DNA of 64,000 bases. It comes from Ascidiaceihabitans sp039975415. GTDB lineage: Bacteria; Pseudomonadota; Alphaproteobacteria; Rhodobacterales; Rhodobacteraceae. The position numbers were made by a program, and so were the translations under genes. Shown one piece after another: positions 1 through 9,858 of the stretch (positions are counted from its first letter, which is position 1; each line of letters opens with the position of its first letter). The notes below the pieces were generated by a model, which worked only from the letters and a program-made list of their open reading frames with translations, was not told where the DNA came from and searched no databases. The stretch is taken from assembly GCF_039975415.1 (NCBI RefSeq), contig NZ_JBDWHD010000002.1; one strand, written 5' to 3'.

Positions 1-116
1 CGCAGGCCATCCAGCACGATCCTGATCTTCTCTTCGGATGAATAATGCTTGCGCGTCGCGCGCTTGATGTCTTTGACGATCTTCTCGCCAGGGCTCTTCG
101 TTGTCTTTCTCATCAT
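1..116 (-). CDS. IS3-family transposase OrfA, N-terminal part
   Basis: The reading frame starts at the ATG at 116 and leaves the window after 38 codons. It begins MMRKTTKSPGEKIVKDIKRA and continues into a segment with SSEEKIRIVLDGLR. This is the characteristic N-terminus of the helix-turn-helix OrfA of IS3 elements, which binds the terminal repeats and is fused to the DDE OrfB by programmed frameshifting. Only the start of the gene is visible, so whether the element is intact cannot be judged. Confidence 0.75.
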   Translation of the reverse strand, partial: MMRKTTKSPGEKIVKDIKRATRKHYSSEEKIRIVLDGL

Positions 117-199
117 CCACTCCTCAGTGGCTACGATGAGCCAAGAACACTCTCTTAGCAATTTGCCCTATTTGGACCCATAAGCGCTGACGTCAGACA
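1..199 (-). mobile_element. IS3-family insertion sequence, left end (truncated by window edge)
   Basis: The first 116 bases encode the start of an IS3-type OrfA on the minus strand. The element probably ends near 199, where the minus strand begins TGTCTGACGTCAGCGC; a TG start is usual for IS3-family ends. The other end lies outside the window, so the boundary is an inference from position and the TG terminus. Bases 200-460, between this IS end and the metallophosphoesterase stop, hold no gene that I can support. Confidence 0.6.
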
Positions 200-460
200 C
201 CCTCATAACTTGTTGATCAAACAATTTTGTCCTCAAGATTCGACCGGAAAATGCGGCCAAAGCAGTTCTGATGTGTGTGCTCAATTTGAACTTTTCACAA
301 CTGTATGAGAGTCAACTCATATTTGGAACCATGAACCGAACTCCGGCAACAAAAAAGACCGAGTGCGGGCCTGAACCTATCGATTTGAAATGGTCTGCCA
401 CTATAATGAGGCAGTCGCCGGACCAACAATGGCTGTTGAGTGACCCATAAAGGCCGATCA

Positions 461-1012
461 CTACAATGCGTTACCGTGTTCAACATCTTCCCAATGCTTA
501 TTTACATCTAGTTTCGCTGCTCTCCGGCGAATATCGTCAATTTGAACAGGACAAAAATCCCATTGATCCACACCGACATTCACGCTGTTGCGTGTTCCGG
601 GCCATTGATCATGAACATGGCCAAAGAGCTGTAACGCGTCATCACGTGCATCTTCCCATGTGATCATTGGATAGTGGCAGAGAACCAATTTCTGCGTTCC
701 ATCGGTAACTCTCGCAATGTCTTCGACACTCTCCCACGGCAGCGAAACTATCGCCTCATCGTCATGATTGCCCAAGATCAGATGCTTACGGCCCGGAAGA
801 CCATGAAACCAACCTTCGAATTGAGAAATACTCTCACTCTGGCCGAAGGCAAAATCACCAATTATCCACAGATCATCATCCGGTTGCACGCGAGATTGGA
901 AATTCCCGATTATTTTCGCGTTCATCTCGGCAACCGATGCAAATGGCCGCTTACAAAACTCGATTATGCGTTTGTGACCGAAGTGTAGGTCAGCCGTGTA
1001 CCATTTTGCCAT
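461..1012 (-). CDS. Calcineurin-like metallophosphoesterase (183 aa)
   Basis: A small single-domain, cytoplasmic metal-dependent phosphoesterase. The five family motifs are in order: DLHFGH (D8, H10, H13), GDF (D53), GNHD (N82, H83), a lone H113 in LCHYP, and GHVH (H132, H134). Together these bind two metal ions. Length fits the short bacterial phosphoesterases often found on mobile or accessory DNA; the substrate cannot be told from sequence. GAGAG lies just upstream of the ATG at 1012. The gene lies between an IS end and the left end of the Tn7-like element, so it belongs to the target-side flank rather than the cargo. It is the nearest gene outside the left tip. Confidence 0.85.
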   Translation of the reverse strand: MAKWYTADLHFGHKRIIEFCKRPFASVAEMNAKIIGNFQSRVQPDDDLWIIGDFAFGQSESISQFEGWFHGLPGRKHLILGNHDDEAIVSLPWESVEDIARVTDGTQKLVLCHYPMITWEDARDDALQLFGHVHDQWPGTRNSVNVGVDQWDFCPVQIDDIRRRAAKLDVNKHWEDVEHGNAL

Positions 1013-1156
1013 CTGTTGCTCTCAATAGTTCTGAGCACAATAGGGGTGAGGACTTGTCTAGCAAGTCCAACCTATAAAATCAGCCTAGTTTCAGCACTAT
1101 GCCCCAATTAAAGGAAGTTCATTATGCAATAATGGAAAAACTATGGGCCAATTCAC

Positions 1157-1161
1157 ATCGG
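1157..1161. repeat. Target-site duplication, left copy (ATCGG)
   Basis: ATCGG immediately precedes the left tip. The identical pentamer directly follows the right tip at 22989-22993. A 5-bp duplication is the known product of Tn7-family insertion. Confidence 0.75.
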
Positions 1162-1188
1162 TGTGGAATGACACGTAAGGTGACACTT
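1162..1188 (+). repeat. Tn7-like left terminal inverted repeat
   Basis: The repeat begins TGTGGAATGACAC and continues through TAAGGTGACACTT. It matches the reverse complement of 22962-22988 at 21 of 27 positions. It is the probable outermost TnsB-binding site and cleavage end. Confidence 0.8.
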
Positions 1189-1197
1189 ATTGACGCC

Positions 1198-1240
1198 GAG
1201 TTACTGCTTTTTGAAAGCTAATTTGCAATTTCTGCCCCAG
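1198..1240 (+). repeat. Candidate tandem TnsB-binding sites, left end
   Basis: Two adjacent ~21-bp units carry the pattern (A/G)(A/G)(G/T)TT(G/A)C followed by a T-rich tract: GAGTTACTGCTTTTTGA (1198-1214) and AATTTGCAATTTCTG (1220-1234). They resemble the right-end units at 22865-22909 read on the opposite strand. The assignment rests on sequence similarity and placement. Bases 1241-1628 beyond them hold no gene that I can support. Confidence 0.6.
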
Positions 1241-1628
1241 AACGTCTTTCGAGCTTCAGATATAGGTGCTGTAGGGCTTCGCACAGCTTCTAGCCTTGTG
1301 ATGGGAAGGGGCAAGTTTTCTGATAGCTGTCCGTAGCTTCGAATCCTAATTTGCTCATTTTTCGCCTGTTTGTGTGCCGTCCGGCGTGAACTATAACTTG
1401 TCCGACAAGAAACCCAACTTATGCTGGGTAAGAAAGCATTTCCGCGATCTTGCTTCGGGTTTTTGGAATTTCGAGGATCTAGAAGGCCTATTCACGAATT
1501 CCGACAAATGCTCCTAATGTATCTTATAAGCTCACTTCGTTTTCGCCCTCGCCCTTCTTGCCCGCAAACGGTTGACGCTTTCACTCTTGAGTTGCACTGT
1601 CGGGTCAAGGTGGTTGGAGTGCTAATTT

Positions 1629-2600
1629 ATGGGTTTGCAGAGAGATCAGGACATAAACGTAATTATTCAGCGGTTTGCATATCTAAGAAACATCATTGAA
1701 ATGTCTGTTGTTCAGAATTTGACGAGCCTGAATGTAATTTCAGAGAATTTTTTCAGGGACCTGTTGAACTTGATCTTGAACAGTGAGTTTCAGAACCTGA
1801 ATGTTGAACTAGGGAATGCGGCAGCGATTGACTTGGGTGACAAAAAACAGGCCATGTGCATCCAGGTTACCTCGACAAGTGATAAACCCAAGATCACTAA
1901 GACAGTGAAGAAGTTTGTCGAACATGGTCTGCACAATGACTACAAGCGTTTGGTCGTCTTAATCGCTACAAAAAAGAAGAAATATCAAGCTGACAAAGTC
2001 TCCAGCGCGAACTCAGAATTCGAAATTGACCTGAAAAAAGATGTTTGGGATTGGGATGATCTGGTCAAGCTCGCCAACGACCTATCTCAAGACGACTTGA
2101 GTATTGTCCGCTCATTTGTAGAAGCTGGTATCAAGTTTGAAGAGGTTGCGACTCCGCTGAATGAGGTCGGTACATTCATCGATCTTATGGAAATCCTAAG
2201 TAACGAAACTCACGATGAAGCAGGCAAAGGCGTTTTGAAGGAGCCTGATCCCGAAGGGAAGATCAAGCACCGTTTCAGCTCGCACGCTGACTATCTGCTA
2301 GAACAGTATGGATTGCATTTTGTAGAATATGGCGCAGTACTGGCCGAGACCATCAAGCAAGGGGATCTTGGCTCCGCACGTGTTCGAAGGCTCGGTTTAC
2401 ATCTCGCAACAAAGAGCAACGCCATACTTATGGCTTCTGAAGGGGACCCGAAGGAAGCGCTTGAAAAGTTGGTTGAGTTCTATGTTAAGGCCCTCCAAAA
2501 GTACAACAAGCATTCAGATGAAGGTGCAGTGCGCTTCTTCATGTTAGATCAGATGGTGAAATGTCATGTTTTCCCAAACCCGGTGCAGTTAAGTGCCTAA
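1629..2600 (+). CDS. ABC-3C system effector with SMEK domain (323 aa)
   Basis: The N-terminal ~130 residues are a SMEK-type domain. The run FRDLLNLILNSEFQNLNVEL leads to a strand containing KQAMCIQVTSTSDKPKI; this IQVTS motif recurs in SMEK and related restriction-nuclease-like effectors. Established knowledge: SMEK proteins serve as the effector of ABC-three-component (ABC-3C) anti-phage systems, alongside a small middle component and a DUF2326 ATPase. Exactly those two genes follow, and the next gene overlaps this one by 8 nt. The C-terminal ~150 residues are helical, unassigned, and probably contact the partners. GGAG lies upstream of the ATG. It is the first cargo gene after the left end. 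Toxicity or nuclease activity is inferred from the family. Confidence 0.8.
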   Translation: MGLQRDQDINVIIQRFAYLRNIIEMSVVQNLTSLNVISENFFRDLLNLILNSEFQNLNVELGNAAAIDLGDKKQAMCIQVTSTSDKPKITKTVKKFVEHGLHNDYKRLVVLIATKKKKYQADKVSSANSEFEIDLKKDVWDWDDLVKLANDLSQDDLSIVRSFVEAGIKFEEVATPLNEVGTFIDLMEILSNETHDEAGKGVLKEPDPEGKIKHRFSSHADYLLEQYGLHFVEYGAVLAETIKQGDLGSARVRRLGLHLATKSNAILMASEGDPKEALEKLVEFYVKALQKYNKHSDEGAVRFFMLDQMVKCHVFPNPVQLSA

Positions 2601-2841
2601 CATTTTCGCAAGCAACGAAAATTTGAGCTCGCTACCTCCCTTGGTCGGGATGGAAGTCATGCAGTTGGTTCGGAAATCTCCCCAACAAAAGGTCTCACTC
2701 TTTGATGTTTTCGAGAAGCTGAAAGACCGCCCATGGTTCGCGCCAAAGGTGATATACTTTGCCCTGACATTCCTCTACGCCACCGACCTTATTGAGTTCG
2801 ATGGAGTGCATGTATCTGCAGGTAAACATGCTACAGATTAG
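2593..2841 (+). CDS. ABC-3C system middle component (82 aa, MC6-like)
   Basis: A small, mostly helical protein whose start overlaps the end of the SMEK effector and whose end overlaps the start of the DUF2326 ATPase. Size, order and the segment KVIYFALTFLYATDLIEFDG fit the short middle components (MC6 type) that link effector and ATPase in ABC-3C defence modules. The double overlap implies translational coupling and stoichiometric production. Subtype assignment is by resemblance and context only. Confidence 0.72.
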   Translation: MPNIFASNENLSSLPPLVGMEVMQLVRKSPQQKVSLFDVFEKLKDRPWFAPKVIYFALTFLYATDLIEFDGVHVSAGKHATD

Positions 2842-4537
2842 GAAGCTATACTCCGACCCTACCGTCTTTGATGCGATCCCTTTTTTACCAGGAGTTAACT
2901 TGATCCTTGGGGAGCCAAGCGAAGGAAGCGCGAAAACGAATGGAGTTGGCAAATCCATTGCAATAGAATTTCTGAACTTCGCTCTGCTTTCCAAATATTC
3001 TTCCTCACGCGTCAAAAAAATCCCTAAGGTCGTCGTTCCACTGGATGTAGAAATCTGCGTTGATCTTTTGATTGGCCGTCAGGAAGTAACGATTAAAAGG
3101 AAGCGCGGTGAGGAAAACAGACCAGCAATTTTGGTGAATGGAGACCTTTTTGAATTCTCCAAGTTGGAAGATGCACAGTCTTTTTTAGGCAACTTGCTAT
3201 TTGAAGGAAGTGAGGCCACACACCCTTCTTTTAGATCGATGCTGGGCGTACTTCTCCGAGATGAAAGATCGGAATTTAAATCAATAATCAATGGATACGA
3301 CACCACGCTCAAAATATCTGATGATTACGCACCTCATCTCTATCTTCTTGGTGTGAACATCAGTTCTTACAAGAAAATCAAAGTTCTGCAGAAGGAAGCT
3401 TCCGATCTTCGTCAAAAGGTAAAAGAATATGAAAAGAGCGTAATGCTTCTGCGCCAGAAGAAAATCGATGACGCTCGAGCTGATTTGAACGAACTAGATG
3501 CCGAAGTTTCAATTATTGAACAGGACATCGAAAATCTCGAAAACACAGCATCCTATGACGCTCTTGAAGCTGAAATGCAGGAACTGGACGAGTCAATTCT
3601 CGAGCGTCGCCGCCAATCAGCAATAGTTTTGGACAAAATATCTCGCCTTGAACCAATTGAAGCCGAGAGAGTTGAGATATCGACTGATGAACTCTCTGAA
3701 TATTACAATGATTTGAAGGCAGGTTTGGGAGATCTGGTTGCAAAGGACTTCGACGAGTTGAAGGCTTTCAAAGCCAAGATTTATCGTTTTCAAAATGAAG
3801 TTCTACGGAAGCGCCGAGACAGCCTTGAACGAAGCCTGAAAGAGGTTAAAGACGCACTCAGGGTGATGGACAAAGAGTACCAGAAAAAGCTCCGTCTCTT
3901 GGATCAGGGAGGCGCACTCAAAGCGCTAAAGCAAACATTCGCCACCTATCAAGAAAAGGCTGACCAACTTGCTGACCTACGTAGCTTTATTACTGGTCAT
4001 GACGGTGCTGTGTCGCAAAGGCGTGAAAAGCTATTGGAAAAAGATACAGAAGTGCAACGGCTTCAAGTCAATATTGATCAAGCAAACAGGATAAAGTTGA
4101 GCTTTGAAGGAACAATTCTGGATATCCACAATTTCGTCATGGGCAATCGACAGGCGGCAATTCACGTTGAAACCGTTGATAAAGCACAAGTCGTTGATAT
4201 CACACTGAGAATAGATAGTGATGGAAGTCACAGCGTTGAACGAGAGAAAACCTTTATCTATGACTTCAGCCTATTAACCAATGAGTTGACTGGTGAAAGA
4301 CACTTCGGGCTTCTGGTACATGACAATATTTTCGAAGTTGACTCCGATACATTAAAACGGAGTTTGGGCTTCATCGCTCAGCACGCACCGGCGCTACAAG
4401 GACAATACATACTGACTTTGAACTCGGATCGGGCATCTTCGGATGCACCTGATGCCATGAATGCGTTGGCAAGTAGTGTACGAGCTAGGTTCACGAAACA
4501 AAGCCGTTTCCTTAAGAAAAAATATCAAGAGGATTAG
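2828..4537 (+). CDS. ABC-3C system ATPase, DUF2326 domain (SMC/Rad50-like)
   Basis: An SMC-like ATPase of about 569 aa. A long P-loop containing TNGVGKS lies at residues 28-43. A coiled-coil middle, rich in E, K, L and R, runs from about 180 to 430. The C-terminal DUF2326 half contains GLLVHDNIFE as the likely Walker B strand and ends in QYILTLNSD. In ABC-3C systems this ATPase is thought to sense invading nucleic acid or replication structures and license the effector. I chose the ATG at 2828, which overlaps the middle-component stop, over an ATG at 2792, because MLQIRKLYSD is the usual first strand of the domain. The gene is AT-rich compared with the core genes of the window, consistent with transfer. 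Confidence 0.85.
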   Translation: MLQIRKLYSDPTVFDAIPFLPGVNLILGEPSEGSAKTNGVGKSIAIEFLNFALLSKYSSSRVKKIPKVVVPLDVEICVDLLIGRQEVTIKRKRGEENRPAILVNGDLFEFSKLEDAQSFLGNLLFEGSEATHPSFRSMLGVLLRDERSEFKSIINGYDTTLKISDDYAPHLYLLGVNISSYKKIKVLQKEASDLRQKVKEYEKSVMLLRQKKIDDARADLNELDAEVSIIEQDIENLENTASYDALEAEMQELDESILERRRQSAIVLDKISRLEPIEAERVEISTDELSEYYNDLKAGLGDLVAKDFDELKAFKAKIYRFQNEVLRKRRDSLERSLKEVKDALRVMDKEYQKKLRLLDQGGALKALKQTFATYQEKADQLADLRSFITGHDGAVSQRREKLLEKDTEVQRLQVNIDQANRIKLSFEGTILDIHNFVMGNRQAAIHVETVDKAQVVDITLRIDSDGSHSVEREKTFIYDFSLLTNELTGERHFGLLVHDNIFEVDSDTLKRSLGFIAQHAPALQGQYILTLNSDRASSDAPDAMNALASSVRARFTKQSRFLKKKYQED

Positions 4538-4641
4538 ACCTGGCTTGGTGAAAGCTATACCTCAATGACGAAGATCTGGTAGCGCTGGAAAATCGTCTGT
4601 CCTCCTGAAAAGGTTTGGCGCACAAGAGGATTCAATTGACT

Positions 4642-5313
4642 ATGGAACCAGAACACCAAGAACTTTGGGAGGATGACGATTTTGTCTATGTGCCAGAGGC
4701 ACTCTTCCACCATTTGCCGCCAGAATACCGTGAAGCCGCAGAGGCACGTAAGCAGCAAGGACAAAACGTTCTTCGAATCGCAGACAAGGACATTCAGGGC
4801 CTTATCAAACTCGTTAATGCAATACCGACTACCTCAAGTCTCAGTTACATCTTTCACCGTTTGAGAACGACCAAATTCGAGCTCACCGCAGAAGCAGTGA
4901 TGGAACAGGAGATTCTGACGACAGCATTCATTGTGACTTACGCCCGTTTGTTCTCACGCGGCAATGGTGCGAGTGGCATATCTAGAAACCACATCCCAGC
5001 GCATTTGAAATTCGTTCACGATGACATCATGGAGCTACGCAACAAACGATATGCCCACAATGATGCCCACAAAACCAAACAGAGTGGCGTTGAAGTTAAT
5101 TTTGACGACGGCGGCTTCCGAGTCGGTGTGCGGATGACCCTTGGGTTCCACGTTGGCGGCAGAGATGAGTGGGAAGAAATCATCACCTTTATAGATGCGC
5201 ATATGCATGACCGGCTTACGAAGATACTTGGCCGATTGAAGAAAAAGACTGGTTATGAGTGGTCATTCCCTGTTGGGCCCACTCCCGATTGGATTGGAAG
5301 TTACGGCTCCTAA
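4642..5313 (+). CDS. HEPN-like (AbiU2-type) protein
   Basis: A predicted helical protein of about 223 aa. It carries ELRNKRYAHND, an R-x5-H motif of the kind that forms the RNase site in HEPN-superfamily proteins and resembles AbiU2-type abortive infection proteins. The ATG at 4642 was chosen over an in-frame TTG at 4615 because AGAGGA lies about 11 nt upstream of it. It starts 104 nt after the ABC-3C ATPase on the same strand, so it could be a fourth gene of that module or an independent defence gene. No antitoxin-like partner (MNT nucleotidyltransferase) is visible. Function is inferred from the motif. Confidence 0.55.
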   Translation: MEPEHQELWEDDDFVYVPEALFHHLPPEYREAAEARKQQGQNVLRIADKDIQGLIKLVNAIPTTSSLSYIFHRLRTTKFELTAEAVMEQEILTTAFIVTYARLFSRGNGASGISRNHIPAHLKFVHDDIMELRNKRYAHNDAHKTKQSGVEVNFDDGGFRVGVRMTLGFHVGGRDEWEEIITFIDAHMHDRLTKILGRLKKKTGYEWSFPVGPTPDWIGSYGS

Positions 5314-5486
5314 ATTTAAATTGTTTCTGATTCGAATTGACCCAAACGAACAGTCCATTTTCAGATTTCTCTTGACCATCGGGCAAAGCACAAAGACATG
5401 CGACCGTTGCGATGGACAAATTGCGTCATTAGTTTTTTCCTGCGCCGCGCTTGTCAGTGCACGTTCCCCGCAGTACTTCATTCAGC

Positions 5487-7037
5487 ATGTCGATTGCTAT
5501 AATTGCGCCTGAAAAATTTGCTTTCCAAGACCTTGTCTGCGTGGACCTAGCACTCATGGCTCTGGAAGATGGCTCAGTTTCGATGATTCCTGAACAGGCA
5601 GGCCGAGAAGACGCGACATTTGTATGGCCAGCGGACAAAGACCGCCCGACAGCGACCCTCGAAGTGCAAGTCAAGGGGGCGGCTGGGAAGGTCGATTTAC
5701 AAACGCTAGTTGAGCATCTGCTTCACTATCCGGATCGCAAGGGAACTGGCTCTCTGATTGAGCGCCTCATGGACTTGAAGAACCACGGAGCACTGTTTGT
5801 TATGTCAGCCCGGTGCACAGACAGTCTTACACCTCTCCTTCTTGATCGCAGCCCACAAGAACTTACCAAAGGGCGCCCAGTTCTCACATCAATTGCCGAA
5901 GCGGTTCTCGCAGCTGTAAGGTTAATTGGTGAAAAACCACTTCCAGAAAGCGCGACTAGACTTCAGGAAGATCGCCACGCCGATGCGCAGATACTTGCCG
6001 CTCGCCCCCTTTCGGATTATTCTCAGGCGCTGGCGCATCTCGCTATCACCGAACGTGAGACCGCCGAAACCGTTGAGGTAAGTCTGCATCGCACATTGCA
6101 ACGACGACGCTTCGATACACTTACCCTTCGCGGAATTCTGGCCAGCCTGACTGACCATCTCAATGACGCCAAGCGGAGTCAGTCGGATGTTATCCCAGCG
6201 ATGCGCGTTGAACTGGAAAAGCGTGCGCCTCTGAAAGTGCGTCCGGTTGATTATCTTGATCGCGGTATCGAAGCAGACCTATTCAAACAACTTCAGGATC
6301 AAAAAACTCTGCTGCTCGTTGGGCCACCGCGCACCGGCAAATCATGGACCGCACGGCGTATTGGGGGGGAGCTACAACATCTCGGCTATGAAGTGGCGAA
6401 CGGCAGCCACATAGATGAGGCGGAGCGTTTTCTCATTGACCCGATCAGTGCAGCGCGGGTGTATCTGCTTGATGACCCGCTCGGCGCTAGAGAGCCGCTT
6501 TCTGGCGGGAGTGCGCGCCTAGCTGCGCTGCGTCAGCTCATTGAACGCCTACCGACCAATAGACGACTGATCGTTGCACAAACGGACACTGTGCTGCTGC
6601 AAACACGTGGCGTCCCTTCGATCGAGGCATGTAAAATCGGCGACCAGCCATGGCGTGTAATTCCAACACTATCTCCCACGCATGCCGACATAGTCTGGCG
6701 ATCTGCCGCTGAACATCAAAAAATTTCAGCTTCCAAAGTCGAACTGGTCGCGAAGATCATCGAACGTAACGACCAACTACGGGAGCCGGGTGCGTTATCG
6801 TATCTTGCCCAAACCTTTGACGAACTTCCCAGTAACGCGGGTGAAGCGGAGATCCTGTTCCAAGCACGCCGTGACGCGGTTGATTTTGCGAAAAGCCTAG
6901 CAGATGTCTCTCCAGAATATCGCGCAATGCTCTGCGCTGCAGCACTTGCGACTGCCCTGGTCAAGAAGCTGCTATCCCCGAGCTGGCGTTCGTCGCCAAT
7001 GGTGGTGAAGCACGCCCTAGTTTGGCTGATGACTTAG
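5487..7037 (+). pseudogene. STAND-type P-loop NTPase with nuclease-like N-terminus, 5' part (frameshifted)
   Basis: The N-terminal ~120 residues resemble a DUF4297/Cap4-like restriction nuclease fold, with E59, Q61 and K63 in LEVQVKG as the candidate (D/E/Q)xK active site. Next comes an NTPase domain with Walker A GPPRTGKS (279-286) and Walker B VYLLDD (ending at 330). The reading frame ends at 7037 after an unconvincing tail, whereas the -1 frame from about 6945-6962 onward continues as QEAAIPELAFVANGGEARPS straight into the next frame. The two therefore look like one ~1,280-aa defence ATPase split by a single-base frameshift. A sequencing error or programmed slippage is possible. The ATG at 5487 was preferred over a TTG at 5451; neither has a clear ribosome-binding site. 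Confidence 0.6.
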
Positions 7038-9331
7038 GGATCACGCTTGGTGCAAGCCCGCGACCGGCACCGCAGTATTCGAACCCGCCCCAATTGGACG
7101 AAGCGCAAGGGCTGGCGGTGGATAATCTCCAGCGCCGACGTATTCTAAATTTTCGGGGTAAAGGATTAAACTTCACTCATCCCTATCTGCGTGCTGGTGC
7201 TCAAGCAGTTTTGCAGCCCGAAATTCCATCCGATCTTGACCTTCTGATCGCACAGACCGAACGCAGTCTCGCTTGTGCGAATGCGGGCACGTCCCTTGCG
7301 ACTGCCCGCAACTTACGTTGGCTGCGCGCAGCGGTCCCACCCGATATGCGGCCAACCATCCTAACCATCGCAATCAAAGGGCTACGTTCGCTTTTCCCTG
7401 CAACACGTGATGCCTGCTTTGCTCTCTTAGCGGATCTGATCGACGAGTTGCCACCCGAGCAACGCAACCGTCTGCCGGAATGGGCGGATCGCGTTTCTCT
7501 TCAACTCGAAAACGTCGATGTACACGACGGCGTTGGTTTTATTACCGACCAGTTTCTGCTGTTCGCAGAAACCTCACCTCTTAGCGACATCCAGCCTTAC
7601 CTCGATGCGATTGACGCCGGGGAGCCCGTCAACCTCGATTTAGCACTTAGTCGACGCATTCTTCTTACGCTTGAACTTGATCCCGAAGCATTGACTGCAG
7701 CCGTCTGCCGACGCTTGCTGAGTGCGGATGAAGCAGTCATCCGGGCGACGACCGCTGGTGTCTGGCTCGCGCGGCCTCGCGGAGGAGACACAGATATATT
7801 AAAAACCTTGGCTCATGACCGTGCCCCCTCAATTGGCACAGCAATCCTAAAAAGCGTGGCAAACAGTTGGGAAGAAATCGACATTGCTCGGCGCGAAGCT
7901 GTGACGACAACGCTACGATCCCAAGCATCATCAGTCGGTTGCGCAAGTGTCCTGTTCAATCAGCTCGTTCTCTTCAATCGAATTGAACATTTTGGTGAAA
8001 CACCGCCATGGCCGTTGTTCGCAGACCTCATGCCCACTGTAATAACGCATTTGCCGTTGTCGGTGGCGTTTAGAAACGGCCGCCTCAATGCGGTACTGGA
8101 TGCAGCACTTGAGGCATCGCCTTCAGAAGTGCTGGCTCCAACTTTAGAGGCTTGGGCGTACCGTTTGCTTCGCCGGCTCCCGTTCAGCATGTTGGACGAA
8201 TACGAGCTTTCGATCATTGAGCCACTCCTCTTTGCTCTGTCTCCAGACCGCCGACTTATTCAACTTCAGAATCTGCTTGGTGTTCCGGACACTGGTGCGC
8301 GCACCGTCACCGTCAAATGGCTTGTTAGATTCTGGGATCAACTCGTCGCCGAAGAACAGGCCCTGCTGTCTGAGGCCCTTTCAGAAGAGCGACCTGACGC
8401 AATTTGGCTTTGTGCCACCGTCCTGACAAGCAGTGCACCTCCACCGGTCCTCGTTGGGCAATTGTGTGGCGATACTCATCTCTTCGAGCAAGATGCCGAA
8501 AACATTGAAACCGCCCTCGGGACCGATTTGTTGGCGGCATGCATACGTATGTACCGAGGTGATCCGCAACCGCTTTGGTGGTATGGAACTCATCATTCTG
8601 ACAATCCTGTTTGGCCAAAAATTGTCCGCGCCATTGCCGCTTGTCCAGACCACCCCCTGTTTGGTGAATGCTTCACCGAGGTGGCCAGTTCTGGAGGTCA
8701 AGGCGAGTTGCGCGACATTGTTGATGAGCTGCCTGAAACCGCGCTGATGCAGGCGTTCGATTTACTGCTACAGTACAAGCTGGGCTGTAATGGGTTTTGG
8801 AGGGACAAAAGCTGGGTACGTCTTTTAGAGCGGGCCGAAGATGTCGGATTGCTTGATGCGATGTTCGAACGGATTGATGCCGTTTCGGACGGCGTCCTTG
8901 ACCATCTGCGCGATGCGCGACAATGGCTAGGTAATAACCGTTTTGCGGATCGGTTGATCAGTCTCTATCCGCGTGACATCAAGACAATAGTCGATCTTCA
9001 CCGAATTGAAGAAATTTTTGACCAGATCAAAAGTAATGGAACCCCCGACAAGGAAAATGTTGCTCTCCTTATGTGCACTTTTATTTCCACGCAGGTTGAA
9101 AAGCTTGAAAGCGAACCTTGCCGCTTATTCCAGACTTGGGACGCTCTGTCTCGCGTATTGAAAAACTACGGGACCAATCAAGCCTTAGAAGAACGTATCA
9201 GTTTAGGACGCCAAGAGGCGCTCGAGCGTCATTTTGCCCTGCAAAAGGGCTACAGTGATGTGACTGCCGAAATACGTCTCGAGGGCTGGGTCCAACAAGC
9301 GGCGAACTTGGGTAAGATAAAAGACGGCTAG
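7022..9331 (+). pseudogene. STAND-type NTPase, 3' part (helical repeat C-terminus)
   Basis: This 769-codon frame overlaps the end of the previous one in the -1 frame. It has no convincing start of its own: only a TTG at 7022, and the coding-like reading extends upstream to about 6945. It encodes a long, predominantly helical region rich in leucine and alanine with no recognisable catalytic motif, as expected for the HEAT- or TPR-like sensor half of STAND proteins. Taken with the 5' part it forms a nuclease-NTPase-sensor architecture typical of Avs- or Cap-like anti-phage effectors. Whether the frameshift inactivates the gene depends on confirming the bases around 6945-6962. Confidence 0.55.
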
Positions 9332-9858
9332 TATTGCGAACGACGGCTCCTGATCATCTATGCTTCTTTCAATGGCGAAAACCATGAGCGTTCACTAGGC
9401 AAAGTGTTGCTCACCTGATTTATGCACAAGTCCAAAAGCCTTTTTTGATGACTGCTTCGGGTCGTTACAAATATCATGATTTTCGCCCCAAGACGGAGAC
9501 AGGCCATTCGATCATCGTGCGGCGAAGGTCTTCGATGAGCCCAATTTACCGATTTTCTGTGCTGCAGCGAATGTCCAGTTGGGGGGGGCGGGGAAGATGG
9601 CTTCCAGAAATCGACTTATAATGGTTCCCTTTTCACATCATTCAACGCCGGGGCGCCGCTTTGCCGAAACCGGGATGAAAGCCGCATTAAGAGAAGCGAT
9701 AAAGGTCGGCCTGCCAGCGATTTCGCTTTTGGTCGCCGAGATTGGGTTCATCGGGTGCCTCGATCGTTGCCGAGTTCTATTTGACACACTAGGTTCCACG
9801 TTCGAATGCCCCGCCGATGTGATATCGTCCAAATGAAGATCAGAAGAACGGAATAGAA
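9332..9858. other. Intergenic stretch, 527 bp, no supported gene
   Basis: This separates the STAND NTPase from the molybdoenzyme. Short open frames exist but none looks like a known protein or has a ribosome-binding site. A G8 run occurs near 9583-9590. Confidence 0.5.

Noticed and set aside
1421..1699. Open frame overlapping the SMEK gene start
   Set aside because: No ribosome-binding site, no recognisable domain, and overlap with the convincing SMEK start.
9579..9836. 85-codon frame before the molybdoenzyme
   Set aside because: No family resemblance, and it begins inside a G-run; not supported.
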